From: a virus | Reading direction: 5' to 3' (one strand) | Length of the DNA: 64,000 nucleotides | IMG/VR virus record: IMGVR_UViG_3300009433_002011 | Location: 1 to 64,000 of that record | Shown: one piece after another, positions 6,563-15,606 of the stretch | Position numbering within the stretch: position 1 is the first letter of the stretch | Layout: each line of letters opens with the position of its first letter | Made by a program: the position numbers and the translations under genes | The notes under the pieces: generated by a model | What the model saw: the letters and a program-made list of their open reading frames with translations, nothing else | Told to the model about the DNA's origin: nothing | Database searches by the model: none

Positions 6563-8752
6563 ATGTCATTGAAGTCCCTTATGGATTATACTTTTGTTAG
6601 CAAATATGCACGATGGATACCGGAAAAGAAAAGAAGAGAAACTTGGAACGAGGCTGTAGATAGAGTCAAGCAAATGATGCTTGAGAAATACGCAGACAAA
6701 CCAGAAGTATTACCAGAAGTAGAATGGGCATACGAACAAATGCGTAAAAAGAGAGTGCTTGGTAGTCAGCGCGCTCTACAATTTGGCGGCAAGCCAATCT
6801 TTAAACACAATGCAAGAATGTATAATTGCATTGTATCTTTCTGTGACAGAACAAGATTCTTTCAAGAATGTATGTATCTTCTTCTGTGCGGCTGTGGAAC
6901 AGGGTTTAGTGTACAAAAACACCACATAGACAAACTACCAGAATTACTACCTAAAAAAGAAGGAAGTAAAAAATATGTCATACCTGACACGATTGAGGGG
7001 TGGAGTGATGCTGTCGGAGTCCTCGTATCAAGTTATTTTAATCAATTTGCTGATGAAGAGTTGTTTGTAGAATATTCTGGCAAGAATGTAAACTTCGACT
7101 ATAGCGAGATTCGCCCTGCTGGAGCATACCTTAAATCTAGTGGAGGCAAAGCACCGGGACCAGAGTCGCTTAAAAAAGCACTTACAAACATTAGAAAAAT
7201 TTTAGACAAGGCATTGAAAGATGGACAAACAAAACTCTCACCCATCCAAGCTTATGACATTGTTATGCATACCGCTGACGCTGTTATTTCTGGCGGGGTC
7301 CGCCGTAGTGCTACCATTTGCGTATTTAGCCCTGACGACACTGAGATGGCGACCGCTAAAACAGGAACTTGGTTCATCGACAACCCACAAAGAGGAAGAT
7401 CCAATAACTCGGCGCTTCTACTCAGGGACGAAACGAGCAAAGAGCAATTCGCAGAATTAATGAAATCTGTCAAAGAGTTTGGAGAACCGGGATTTGTTTG
7501 GTCAGACAGTACAGAGTTGCTAGTCAATCCCTGCGTTGAGATTGGTATGTGGCCTGTGTGCGAAAAAACAAAAGAGTCAGGATGGCAGGCTTGTAATCTT
7601 AGTACAATCAACTGTGCAAAAATTAAAACAGAACAAGACTTTTTTGATGCCTGTCGTGCCGCCACCATCATAGGCACTCTACAGGCGGGTTTTTCGGAGT
7701 TTGAATATCTGGGCAAGGCGTCAGAAAGAATTATCTCCAGAGAAGCTTTGCTTGGTGTAAGTATGACGGGTATAATGGAGCAGCATCAAATTTGCTTAGA
7801 CGCAACTGCACAAAAGCGTGGCGCTACTATTGTAAAGAAAACAAACAAAAAGATTGCAGAAATGATCGGTGTCAATCAAGCCGCTCGCACTACCTGTATC
7901 AAACCAGAAGGTACTTCTAGCTGCATCCTTGGTACATCTAGCGGCATCCATCCACATCACGCCAAACGCTACATTAGGCGAGTACAGGCAAATAAGATGG
8001 AACCTATCTATAATTACATGAAAGAAATTAACCCTAGAGCATGTGAAGAAAGCGTTTGGAGTAATAATGATAGCGATGACGTTGTTGGTTTTTGCGTAGA
8101 AGTTCCAGACGGAAGTAAAACTAAAAATGCAGTAGATGCTATTCAGTTGTTGGACTATGTAAAGTCTACACAGCAAAACTGGGTAATTAACGGTACTAAT
8201 AAAGAACTATGTACACAACCTTGGCTTGTTCATAATGTAAGTAATACTATCAATGTTAAGCCAGACGAATGGCAAGAAGTAGAAAAGTATATTTATAAGA
8301 ATAGAAAATATTTCTGTGGCATTTCTTTACTTCCTATTTCTGGAGATAAAGACTATCCTCAAGCCCCTTTTACTACCGTATATCTGCCAAGCGAACAAGT
8401 TGCACACTACGGTGACGCATCTTTGTTTGTTAGCGGTCTGATCGAAGTCGCCCTTACGCTTTGGGAAGACAATCTATGGACCGCATGTGATAGCTTGCTT
8501 GGCGTAGGTGAAAAGATCAAAGGTAATGGAAAAAAAGCTTGGAAAGACCGATGCAAGAAATTTGCCGGTAAATATTTCAATGGAGACTTGAGACAATTAA
8601 CCTACTGCATGAAAGATGTATACAACTGGAAAGAGTGGGTTGACATGAATCGTGAATATAAAGATGTAGATTTTACAAATGTTATCGAGGAAACTAACAA
8701 TGTTCAACCAGAGCAGGAGCTTGCCTGCGCAGGAGGAAAGTGCGAAATATGA
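6563..8752 (+). CDS. class II (adenosylcobalamin-dependent) ribonucleotide reductase
   Basis: 729 residues, full length for the monomeric class II enzyme, which reduces ribonucleotides (classically the triphosphates) to deoxyribonucleotides for phage DNA synthesis. Visible hallmarks: MYNCIVSF with the N-terminal redox Cys, the GCGTGFSVQ loop, SGGVRRSATI, NPCVEIGMWP with the radical Cys and nearby Glu, QACNLSTINC with the partner Cys, KPEGTSSCILGTSSGIHPHH, and a C-terminal CAGGKC pair that would shuttle electrons. Class II enzymes need vitamin B12 and no oxygen or separate radical subunit, so the host must make or import cobalamin. It begins an operon with its own promoter and overlaps the dUTPase start by four bases. 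Confidence 0.96.
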   Translation: MSLKSLMDYTFVSKYARWIPEKKRRETWNEAVDRVKQMMLEKYADKPEVLPEVEWAYEQMRKKRVLGSQRALQFGGKPIFKHNARMYNCIVSFCDRTRFFQECMYLLLCGCGTGFSVQKHHIDKLPELLPKKEGSKKYVIPDTIEGWSDAVGVLVSSYFNQFADEELFVEYSGKNVNFDYSEIRPAGAYLKSSGGKAPGPESLKKALTNIRKILDKALKDGQTKLSPIQAYDIVMHTADAVISGGVRRSATICVFSPDDTEMATAKTGTWFIDNPQRGRSNNSALLLRDETSKEQFAELMKSVKEFGEPGFVWSDSTELLVNPCVEIGMWPVCEKTKESGWQACNLSTINCAKIKTEQDFFDACRAATIIGTLQAGFSEFEYLGKASERIISREALLGVSMTGIMEQHQICLDATAQKRGATIVKKTNKKIAEMIGVNQAARTTCIKPEGTSSCILGTSSGIHPHHAKRYIRRVQANKMEPIYNYMKEINPRACEESVWSNNDSDDVVGFCVEVPDGSKTKNAVDAIQLLDYVKSTQQNWVINGTNKELCTQPWLVHNVSNTINVKPDEWQEVEKYIYKNRKYFCGISLLPISGDKDYPQAPFTTVYLPSEQVAHYGDASLFVSGLIEVALTLWEDNLWTACDSLLGVGEKIKGNGKKAWKDRCKKFAGKYFNGDLRQLTYCMKDVYNWKEWVDMNREYKDVDFTNVIEETNNVQPEQELACAGGKCEI

Positions 8753-9261
8753 GTACCCATCCAGATGAATTAGCCAGAGAGAAAATGTTAAGAAAATCAC
8801 AAAATAAACATAGAGCGCCATTTCCTAGTTGGAATGGGCCACAGTTAAAAGTGCAAAAACTTGACGGCATGGCAATTGTCCCAACCAAAGCAAACAGATC
8901 GGACGCTGGGTACGACCTTTATGCTTTACATGGGGCTATAATTGAAAAACACTGCCATAAACTAATTAAGACAGGGATCGCTATGGCTATTCCAGAAGGT
9001 TACGTTGGGTTAATTTGGCCTAGATCTGGAATGGCGTATAAACATGGAATAGACGTGTTCGCTGGCGTCATAGATTCGTCTTATAGAGGTGATATTGGGG
9101 TTATACTATACAACTCTCAGTATAACGACTACAAGTTACAAAAAGGCGACAGAATAGCACAAATAGTATTTCAAAAAGTAGAGGATTTTGACTTACAGTT
9201 GGTAAACAACTTGGACGATACAAATAGAGGATCGGGAGGGTTTGGAAGTTCTGGCTCATAA
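8749..9261 (+). CDS. dut: dUTP diphosphatase (dUTPase)
   Basis: 170 residues. All five trimeric dUTPase motifs are present in order: DAGYDLYA, PRSGMA, the GVIDSSYRG loop with the catalytic Asp, GDRIAQIVF, and a glycine-rich C-terminal RGSGGFGSSG that closes over the substrate. It hydrolyses dUTP to dUMP and pyrophosphate, keeping uracil out of DNA and supplying dUMP for dTTP. The N-terminus carries about 35 extra residues, basic and helical, before the core; their role is unknown. The ATG at 8749 overlaps the reductase stop; an earlier GTG at 8740 would add only three residues. Confidence 0.96.
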   Translation: MSTHPDELAREKMLRKSQNKHRAPFPSWNGPQLKVQKLDGMAIVPTKANRSDAGYDLYALHGAIIEKHCHKLIKTGIAMAIPEGYVGLIWPRSGMAYKHGIDVFAGVIDSSYRGDIGVILYNSQYNDYKLQKGDRIAQIVFQKVEDFDLQLVNNLDDTNRGSGGFGSSGS

Positions 9262-9282
9262 CACTAATAATAAGGCTAACAG

Positions 9283-9948
9283 ATGACCAAGAGAAAAACC
9301 AGAAAAGAAAACTTAGCACCACAAAAAGTTAAAATAGTAGAGGCTAAAACACCCAGACAAAAAGACTATATAAGAGCAATCATAGAAAACGATGTGATAT
9401 TCTGTACCGGTCCCTCTGGCTGTGGTAAGTCTTTCATAGCTTCGGGCATAGCAGCAGAACACTTACACCGTGAAGACATAGACCAAGTTGTTGTAACCCG
9501 TCCGCTGGTATGTACTGGTAAGGAAATAGGGTCGCTACCGGGAGAACTTCTCGATAAGATAGCGCCTTATCTCCTGCCAATGCAAGAAAATTTCAAGTTT
9601 TTCCTTGGAAGAGCTTACTATGGACACTATAGTAATGAAGGTAAGATTAAATATGCGCCACTAGAAATCATGCGAGGGTCTACGTTTCATAATTCATATA
9701 TGATATTAGACGAAGCACAGAACTGTACTTGGGAACAAATCAAAATGTTTATCACCCGAATGGGACAGGGCAGTAAGGTTATTATAAACGGGGACGTAAG
9801 ACAAACGGACCTAAACAGAAAGAGTGGTCTAGAAGAAATTATAGATAAGTTAGATGGACTAGAGGGTGTCGGTGTGTGTAGATTAGGATATAGCGACATC
9901 CAAAGGAACGGAATATTAGGAAATATATTAAATAGATTGGAGAATTAA
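9283..9948 (+). CDS. phoH: PhoH-like P-loop ATPase
   Basis: 221 residues. Walker A GPSGCGKS at about 43-50, the PhoH-typical VVTRPLVCTGKEIGSLPGEL segment, and Walker B ILDEAQN (Asp-Glu about 143-144), followed by INGDVRQTD. PhoH proteins are ATPases with helicase-like folds; the RNA or DNA substrate in phages is unsettled, and a link to phosphate starvation is historical and not shown here. Very common in large marine and aquatic phages. The stop overlaps the ATG of the next gene (TAATG). Confidence 0.93.
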   Translation: MTKRKTRKENLAPQKVKIVEAKTPRQKDYIRAIIENDVIFCTGPSGCGKSFIASGIAAEHLHREDIDQVVVTRPLVCTGKEIGSLPGELLDKIAPYLLPMQENFKFFLGRAYYGHYSNEGKIKYAPLEIMRGSTFHNSYMILDEAQNCTWEQIKMFITRMGQGSKVIINGDVRQTDLNRKSGLEEIIDKLDGLEGVGVCRLGYSDIQRNGILGNILNRLEN

Positions 9949-10301
9949 TGCCGATATATGATTACGAATGCAAAGACTGTGGAGCAGAAGTAACTGACGT
10001 GTTTCAAAAAGTTACAGACCCAGAGTTAAAAAAATGTGAGGCTTGTGGAACAAGCGGACTTTACAGGGTTGTTACAGGCGGGCTTCACAGTTTCATGGCG
10101 GGTAGCAACACAATAGGTAGCATTGCAGATAAGAACACTCGCACCAATAAAAATAAGATAAACGAGATGGAGGCTATGAAAAAAGAAAAGAATCCTCCAC
10201 CAGAAAAACCTTGGCATCATAAACAGGGAGATAAGTCTTTGAAAGATATAAATAAAATGTCAGAGAATCAAAAAACTAAATACATCATGGAGGGAAGATG
10301 A
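9948..10301 (+). CDS. FmdB-type zinc-ribbon protein
   Basis: 117 residues. The first 45 residues are the FmdB/CxxC_CxxC_SSSS zinc ribbon: MPIYDYECKDCG at the very N-terminus, then KKCEACG, giving two CxxC pairs for one zinc. The rest is charged, low in complexity and probably unstructured. FmdB-family proteins are putative regulators of unknown mechanism; in phages they often lie in replication operons. The zinc site is clear; function is not. Confidence 0.8.
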   Translation: MPIYDYECKDCGAEVTDVFQKVTDPELKKCEACGTSGLYRVVTGGLHSFMAGSNTIGSIADKNTRTNKNKINEMEAMKKEKNPPPEKPWHHKQGDKSLKDINKMSENQKTKYIMEGR

Positions 10302-10624
10302 AGTACATAAACGAAGATACAAAAAATATGCAAGAAATAAATATAAAAAAGGAGATAGATTTTAATAAGAACGGAACTGTTTCTCAAGGTAAAGAAAAAA
10401 CATACGCAAAAATTGTAGAATCTGAAAAAGATAAAACATACTTAATAAAAATTTATCAAAACCAACCATTTGATCCTATGGGGTCAGCGGCAACTAGAGA
10501 AAATTACTTAGAAACAAAACTTAAAAGAGTGTCAAAAGACACATTCGATTTTTATTTAATTTACTTACAAACAAAAAATTCAATTTATTTAACAAGGACA
10601 AACAGGAGATTTATAAATGAGTAA
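10298..10624 (+). CDS. small hypothetical protein
   Basis: 108 residues, very rich in Lys, Asn and Asp. Not recognised. It starts in the last codons of the zinc-ribbon gene (ATGA overlap) with GGAGGGAA before the ATG, and overlaps the next start by eight bases. The C-terminal half (FDFYLIYLQTKNSIYLT) looks like a small beta domain. Confidence 0.65.
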   Translation: MKYINEDTKNMQEINIKKEIDFNKNGTVSQGKEKTYAKIVESEKDKTYLIKIYQNQPFDPMGSAATRENYLETKLKRVSKDTFDFYLIYLQTKNSIYLTRTNRRFINE

Positions 10625-10937
10625 ACGAGGACCATTAAGTAAGATAGAAAAATTTTACATAGAAAACAACTGTGACGTAGATCTAGATGTACTATCGTCA
10701 GATTTAGATAGAGCAAAAAGTGTAGTTAAAGCCTATGCCAGCAAGTGTCAAAAAAAGAAAAAGAACACAGAAGACACTAAACAAAAAAAAGAGCCTACAC
10801 ACCTAGCATCTCAAATACCTTCCAGTAGAGGTTCTACGGTAATGACAGAAAATGGATCTACAATTTCAGATGATTTCAGAAAAAAATCACAGTTCTTAGG
10901 AAAAAGAAGTGAGTGTACAACTTCCATAAGGAGATAG
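10617..10937 (+). CDS. small basic hypothetical protein
   Basis: 106 residues. The N-terminal 45 residues are helical; the middle is a lysine-rich stretch (QKKKKN), and the rest is Ser/Thr-rich and probably disordered. Strong AGGAGA ribosome site before the ATG. The N-terminus (KRGPLSKIEKFYIENN) resembles a small helix-turn-helix, so a DNA-binding role is conceivable. Not assigned. Confidence 0.65.
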   Translation: MSKRGPLSKIEKFYIENNCDVDLDVLSSDLDRAKSVVKAYASKCQKKKKNTEDTKQKKEPTHLASQIPSSRGSTVMTENGSTISDDFRKKSQFLGKRSECTTSIRR

Positions 10938-10938
10938 A

Positions 10939-11364
10939 ATGGATAGGGAAAAATGGTTGAAAGACTATAGAAAAAATAAACAAGCGGTTTGGATTAGGTG
11001 TAAGCTAACAAATGGCGAAGAATTTAACTATGATAAATTTGAAGGATGGAGAGAGTTAAAAGCCAAGTGTGATGAAGAAGATTTATTTTTATTAGAATTG
11101 TACTTGCAATATCGCTCTCATAAGGCTACTATAGATATAAGCGATGCGGTAGATGGTGTCTATTTAATTAGATCATTGCTGGGTGCATTAGGCTCAGACT
11201 CTAAAGAATACTACACGATTGGTTTAGTAAAAGGGTCTAATGTCTCTAAAAAAATGTGGATTACACCAGAACTTGTATTAGATAAAGAATATGAAGATGA
11301 AATTGAAAACTGTTTTGAAGAAGCAATCATCTATGACAAAACGAAAGAGAACAGACAAGAGTAA
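10939..11364 (+). CDS. hypothetical protein
   Basis: 141 residues, not recognised. Mixed alpha/beta with no cysteine motif or membrane segment. The ATG at 10939 follows AAGGAGAT. It lies in the run from PhoH to RecA and its end overlaps the following gene by 32 bases in another frame. Probably a replication-associated accessory protein by position only. Confidence 0.65.
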   Translation: MDREKWLKDYRKNKQAVWIRCKLTNGEEFNYDKFEGWRELKAKCDEEDLFLLELYLQYRSHKATIDISDAVDGVYLIRSLLGALGSDSKEYYTIGLVKGSNVSKKMWITPELVLDKEYEDEIENCFEEAIIYDKTKENRQE

Positions 11365-11788
11365 GTATAAACACCAAACAACTGGTGATCATTGCACATG
11401 CGCTTCTTATTTGGCGGAAATGATGTGTCTTCGCCTAGCAGAGTACAAGAACGAAGGCAATCTTACATATAAATTCTGGAACAAGAAACCTTGGGATTGG
11501 ACTTTTAAGCAGCAAATGTTTGCTGCAAATAGTCTAATAAAGAAGTACGGCGAGAAAGCTGTACTAAAGGCGGTTGCTAATCAAAAATCCGTGTTCTCTC
11601 TAAAGAACAAACGTCTTGTCCCAGAAATAATTAAACAGAAAAAAATAATAGAAGAAGAAGACAAGAAACCTAATCAGGAATTAGACGTAAAGAAAGAAGC
11701 AAAGACTAGGAAGAAATCTTACGGAAAGAAATCTGGACTAAACAAACTTAGAGGATTAGACAATGGCAAAGAAGAAAGCCAAGAATAA
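11333..11788 (+). CDS. hypothetical basic protein preceding the recombinase
   Basis: 151 residues counted from the ATG at 11333 (MTKRKRTDKS), preferred because earlier ATGs at 11291 and 11297 lie deeper inside the upstream gene. Residues 20-40 hold a C-x-C and another Cys (HCTCASYLAEMMCLR), and KPWDWTFKQQMFAANSLIKKY suggests a compact helical domain. The C-terminal third is Lys/Glu-rich and likely disordered. It overlaps the RecA-like gene by 26 bases, hinting that the products are made together. Confidence 0.65.
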   Translation: MTKRKRTDKSKYKHQTTGDHCTCASYLAEMMCLRLAEYKNEGNLTYKFWNKKPWDWTFKQQMFAANSLIKKYGEKAVLKAVANQKSVFSLKNKRLVPEIIKQKKIIEEEDKKPNQELDVKKEAKTRKKSYGKKSGLNKLRGLDNGKEESQE

Positions 11789-12869
11789 ATTTGAAGACGA
11801 CATTGTAAGCAATGGGATTATTAAAAAATATGGAGACATTGTAGAAGAAGGCACAAAGGTGCTTAAAGATCTAGAAAATTTCCAAACCCTATCAATCTCT
11901 CCAGCCTTAGACCTAGCGCTAGGCGGTGGACTAAGAGAGGGTAGTGTAACCTTGATGGCTGGCGACCCCAAGACCGGAAAAACAACCACGGCGCTTTATG
12001 CTGCGGCAAAGGCTCAACAAGCAGGAAAAACTGTTGTCTATTTTAATACAGAGGGTAGGCTAACAAAAGAAAACTTCAAAGGTATTAAAGGTTTAGATGT
12101 AGAAAAAATTAAGATTGTCCAAGCTACAGATGCTCAACCTGTAGTGTCAGCAGAAACCTTTTTAAATGTAATAGAAACCTACGTCAAAAATACACCAGAT
12201 TTCTTTGGAATTGTAGACTCATCTTCTAGCATGGTCCCCCAAGACGAATTAGATGGTGAGATTCGGACAGGTGTCAGGAATCAGTTACCTCGCCTAAACT
12301 CCATGTTTTTCAAAAGAATTTCTAATGATGTTTCAAGAACAAGAGCTATGCTGGTTTGCATCTTGCACAACATAGCTAACACAGGGGGTTCAAGATGGTC
12401 GCCCGCTAAAATGGCAGATGGAGGAAACATGATTCAGTATCAAGCTGGAACCAACATGGTAATTACCCACAGGGGCAAGTGGGAAGAGACAGACGAGAAT
12501 GGTCACGATGTAGGTCAGGTTGCTAACTGGCTAGTAAAAACCTCTGCGTCTGGAGGTAAACCTAACTCAAACGCTGTATCCTATATCAAGTATGGAACAG
12601 GCATTGATGAGGTTAGAGAACTTTGTGAAATAGCAAACGAACTAACCTTTATTAAACAAGCTGGCGCTTGGTACACCGTATCATCTGCTATAGGATCTGA
12701 AGACAAAAGAATTTTATCGCTACTGAAAAAACACGAAGTAGACGCAAAAAATCAAGAAGCTCTAGAGAAATTCTTTAAGTTTCAAGGTATGGCGAACCTG
12801 AGTAAATTCATAAAAGAGAACAAAGAGATACAAGAGTTTCTGTACGATGAAATCAAAAGTGTTCTATGA
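11763..12869 (+). CDS. RecA/UvsX-family recombinase
   Basis: 368 residues. The core ATPase is evident: SPALDLALGGGLREGSVTL, Walker A GDPKTGKT at about 67-74, the VVYFNTEGR strand, a Walker B-like FGIVDSSSSM, the HNIANTGG strand, and MIQYQAGTNMVI. The protein would form filaments on single-stranded DNA and catalyse strand exchange in phage repair and recombination-dependent replication. The lack of the long RecA C-terminal domain and the overall layout resemble phage UvsX and archaeal RadA-like proteins more than bacterial RecA. Next to it are a Vsr-like nuclease, the helicase and the primase, as in T4-type replication modules. Confidence 0.92.
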   Translation: MAKKKAKNKFEDDIVSNGIIKKYGDIVEEGTKVLKDLENFQTLSISPALDLALGGGLREGSVTLMAGDPKTGKTTTALYAAAKAQQAGKTVVYFNTEGRLTKENFKGIKGLDVEKIKIVQATDAQPVVSAETFLNVIETYVKNTPDFFGIVDSSSSMVPQDELDGEIRTGVRNQLPRLNSMFFKRISNDVSRTRAMLVCILHNIANTGGSRWSPAKMADGGNMIQYQAGTNMVITHRGKWEETDENGHDVGQVANWLVKTSASGGKPNSNAVSYIKYGTGIDEVRELCEIANELTFIKQAGAWYTVSSAIGSEDKRILSLLKKHEVDAKNQEALEKFFKFQGMANLSKFIKENKEIQEFLYDEIKSVL

Positions 12870-13288
12870 AAGTTACGGGTTTAAACGGTAGAGGCTACAA
12901 TCTAGACCTTAAAAAATATATTATAAAAAAAGATGACAAAACAAAGAAATCTCGCTATCATATGGTAGCAAGAGATCTGTTACATGAAATGTTTTCTGGT
13001 TATTCTATATTAGAAGAGGTAAAACTTCCGGGTTCTAGGTGTCCTAGTAAAAAATCTGTATTGTTCTTGGATTTTTTCATACCCAACTTGTCATTAGGGA
13101 TAGAGGTTCATGGGCAACAGCACTACGAATTTTGTAAGTTTTTTCATAAAACTAAAGCCGGATTCTTAACCTCTTTGAAAAGAGATAGTGTAAAAGAAGA
13201 TTGGTGTAACTTAAACAAAATAGATTTAATTGTATTAAAGTATTCAGAAAGTATAGAAGATTGGAGAAAACAAATTGACAGCCGCTGA
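12866..13288 (+). CDS. Vsr/EDxHD-fold endonuclease-like protein
   Basis: 140 residues. The centre shows the restriction-endonuclease-like core used by Vsr and related nucleases: a helix with Glu (ARDLLHEMF), then FLDFFIPNLSLGIEVHGQQH, where Asp and Glu-x-x-Gly-x-Gln-His would bind metal, then a helix and the strand LIVLKYSE. No DNA-recognition domain is fused, unlike the related 48030 gene. ATGA overlap with the recombinase argues that it serves recombination or repair rather than being a mobile intruder. The fold call is good; the DNA substrate is unknown. Confidence 0.72.
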   Translation: MKVTGLNGRGYNLDLKKYIIKKDDKTKKSRYHMVARDLLHEMFSGYSILEEVKLPGSRCPSKKSVLFLDFFIPNLSLGIEVHGQQHYEFCKFFHKTKAGFLTSLKRDSVKEDWCNLNKIDLIVLKYSESIEDWRKQIDSR

Positions 13289-13739
13289 AAGATTGAAAGA
13301 GTTTTTAGATGGTATTGAAAATTACATAACCGCTAAAAACATAACGCCAACAAAGTTTAACCCAGAGTTCGCCATAGCAGAAACGCTTTCTTTAGATGGT
13401 ATGCAAAAGTTAACTCAGGAAGAATGTTTTGGTCATGCTTACCAACTAATGCAGTACGTAGACCACGTAGGTTCAGAACGCGCCAACTGCGAAAACGTAA
13501 TACGGTGGTGCGAGAACTCTCTTCAAAGTATTATATCTGAATTGATAAGTAGTGGTGTCTGGGATACATACGCCAAGCACGAAACCAAGGTGGCTACTAT
13601 TCTTAGAAATGACGATCTAGCGAGAAAAATTAATGACTGGAAAATAACTGCTCAAGGAAGGCTTGAAAATATCAAGTCTAGAGAGTATAATATAAGAAGG
13701 AAGGCTGACATACTATTTGAAAAAGGTAAAAGAAAATGA
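13275..13739 (+). CDS. hypothetical helical protein, possible recombination accessory
   Basis: 154 residues, mostly helical with a basic C-terminus. The start is a TTG at 13275 with TTGGAGA about nine bases before it; no ATG occurs until about residue 43, inside what looks like the conserved body, so the rare start is likely real. Position and size are like the UvsY mediator of T4, which loads UvsX on SSB-coated DNA, but I see no sequence feature that proves it. Ends in an ATGA overlap with the next gene. Confidence 0.6.
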   Translation: MTAAERLKEFLDGIENYITAKNITPTKFNPEFAIAETLSLDGMQKLTQEECFGHAYQLMQYVDHVGSERANCENVIRWCENSLQSIISELISSGVWDTYAKHETKVATILRNDDLARKINDWKITAQGRLENIKSREYNIRRKADILFEKGKRK

Positions 13740-14161
13740 ATTCAGAAGATATGGCTAATTTTATTGAATCACTTAGCCCAGAGCAAATGTCTCAATTTCA
13801 ACAGGTGTTTAAAACTATCGGTGATACGATGGGTGTAGAAACAAAAGAAGAACCCGAACAAAAAGAAGAGATAGCCTCTTCTAATATAGAAGTAAATGAA
13901 GATTTTACTGTTACTAGAAAGATAAATGATTCTACAAGGAGAAATCCGGTGAAAGCCAAGAAGAATAAATGGGTTGACGATGGTAGCTTTCAACTAGAAG
14001 GCGAAGAAGAGTTTTCTTCAGACAGAAAAAGAAGTTCTAGAAATAGAGGTAAAACCAAGAAGCTTGAGCTTGAGTGTTCTGTTTGTGGAAAAAAATACAT
14101 GGAACATGCTAGTTTAGTTTATGGAGAGTATCACCGATGTAATCGGTGTGGGGGCAAGTAA
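13736..14161 (+). CDS. protein with C-terminal zinc ribbon
   Basis: 141 residues. The first 35 residues form a helix (FIESLSPEQMSQFQQVFKTI), the middle is charged and disordered, and the last 35 contain two CxxC knuckles (ECSVCGKKY and HRCNRCGGK) for one zinc ion. It lies between the recombinase block and DnaB helicase, whose ATG overlaps its stop (TAATG). It could be a helicase-loading or single-strand-DNA-contact factor; this is positional inference. Confidence 0.7.
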   Translation: MNSEDMANFIESLSPEQMSQFQQVFKTIGDTMGVETKEEPEQKEEIASSNIEVNEDFTVTRKINDSTRRNPVKAKKNKWVDDGSFQLEGEEEFSSDRKRSSRNRGKTKKLELECSVCGKKYMEHASLVYGEYHRCNRCGGK

Positions 14162-15606
14162 TGGAATCTAAGTTGTTAGACTTAGGCGCAGAGAGAGCAG
14201 TGTTAGCTGGTCTCTTTACCTACGGTCTAGAATCATACGTTGAAATAAGTGATATAATAGATCACAATAGCTTTTGCCATCAAAATAATCAGCTAATATA
14301 CAAATGCATTGAGAAAATACTACTAAAAGAAACTCAGGTTGACCTACCCGCATTGCTTTCTGCTGCGGATCAGTTGGGTTTTTCTGAAACCATACAAACC
14401 AAACAAGAACTTGAATACATAAATTCTTTAATGGAGTTCCCAGTAAAGAAAGATAATGTAATCCACTTTGCTGCGCAGATTAAAAAGTTTGAGTTTGCCA
14501 GAAAGATTAGAAGTCTTGCCAGCAAGATTGGTAGAGATATAGAAGAAATAAAAGGTGACGAAGATATTGACGATATTATTGGTATCGTAGAAAATCCAAT
14601 TACAGAGTTTCTTCAAGACGACGATACTAGAGATAAACCTGAAAAAATAGGTGAAGGATTAGAAGAATATGTTGACTTTCTTATCGAAAACAAGTGTGAC
14701 CAGATTGGTGTACCTAGCGGGTTTGATAGGTACGATGCCGCCATTGGCGGTGGTCTTAGACGTAAATGTGTAGACCTAGTTTCTGCTAGACCTAAAGTTG
14801 GCAAGTCTGTATTCGGTGACAACGTTGCCGTGTCTGTAGCAAGAAAGGGTGTACCCGTTTTGATGCTAGATACAGAGATGAGCAAAGAAGATCACTTAAA
14901 CAGAATCTTATCTAGTATGAGTGGAGTTCCCATTAGTGAAATATCTACAGGAAAATTTGCACAAGATGAAGAAAAGTTTATCGCTGTTAAATCAGCAATG
15001 GAAGAAATAAAAGATATACCATATACATACGTTAGTGTGGCAGGAGCGCCATTTGAGAATATCCTAAATCATATCAAGCGATGGGTAATTCAAGAAGTCG
15101 GCACAGATGAAAACGGAAGAACAAACGAGTGTGTAGTTGTTTATGACTATCTCAAACTCATGTCGTCTGCTGGTATATCTGGGAACATTCAAGAATATCA
15201 AGCGCTTGGATTCCAAATTACAAACCTACACAACCTTGCTGTTAAGTATGACTTCGCGTGTCTTGCGTTTGTTCAACTGAATAGAGATGGTATCACAAAA
15301 GAGTCTACAGACGCTGTAAGCGGTTCTGACAGACTTATCTGGCTGTGTACATCATTCTCCATCTTTAAAGAAAAGTCAGCGGAGGAACTTGCAGAAGATG
15401 GTCCAAAGGCAGGCAATAGAAAACTTGTACCCATCGTCTCTAGACATGGACCCGGAATGCATGATGGAAACTACATAAACCTCAGAATGGATGGCGACTA
15501 TGCTAAACTTTCAGAACTAAGAACAAGAGATGAGTTTATTAAATCTGGAACAGACGATGCCCTAGAAGGCGCTGAATTACCATTTGACGAGGAAAAAAAT
15601 GACTAG
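14161..15606 (+). CDS. dnaB: DnaB-type replicative DNA helicase
   Basis: 481 residues. An N-terminal helical domain (about 1-115, starting LDLGAERAVLAGLF as in DnaB) precedes the RecA-fold motor: GVPSGFDRYDAAIGGGLRR, Walker A ARPKVGKS at about 209-216, LMLDTEMSKEDH, and Walker B VVYDYLKLMSS. It should unwind the phage fork as a hexamer and recruit the primase encoded 200 bases downstream. The ATG at 14161 is chosen over a GTG at 14146 since it overlaps the preceding stop as usual here. Confidence 0.93.
   Translation: MESKLLDLGAERAVLAGLFTYGLESYVEISDIIDHNSFCHQNNQLIYKCIEKILLKETQVDLPALLSAADQLGFSETIQTKQELEYINSLMEFPVKKDNVIHFAAQIKKFEFARKIRSLASKIGRDIEEIKGDEDIDDIIGIVENPITEFLQDDDTRDKPEKIGEGLEEYVDFLIENKCDQIGVPSGFDRYDAAIGGGLRRKCVDLVSARPKVGKSVFGDNVAVSVARKGVPVLMLDTEMSKEDHLNRILSSMSGVPISEISTGKFAQDEEKFIAVKSAMEEIKDIPYTYVSVAGAPFENILNHIKRWVIQEVGTDENGRTNECVVVYDYLKLMSSAGISGNIQEYQALGFQITNLHNLAVKYDFACLAFVQLNRDGITKESTDAVSGSDRLIWLCTSFSIFKEKSAEELAEDGPKAGNRKLVPIVSRHGPGMHDGNYINLRMDGDYAKLSELRTRDEFIKSGTDDALEGAELPFDEEKND

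Noticed and set aside
7221-7716. Overlapping frames in the ribonucleotide reductase gene on both strands
   Set aside because: The reductase frame is unmistakable and the others have no start signals.
13275-13739. Firm UvsY mediator call
   Set aside because: Only position and size agree; no diagnostic residues were seen, so it is kept as hypothetical.
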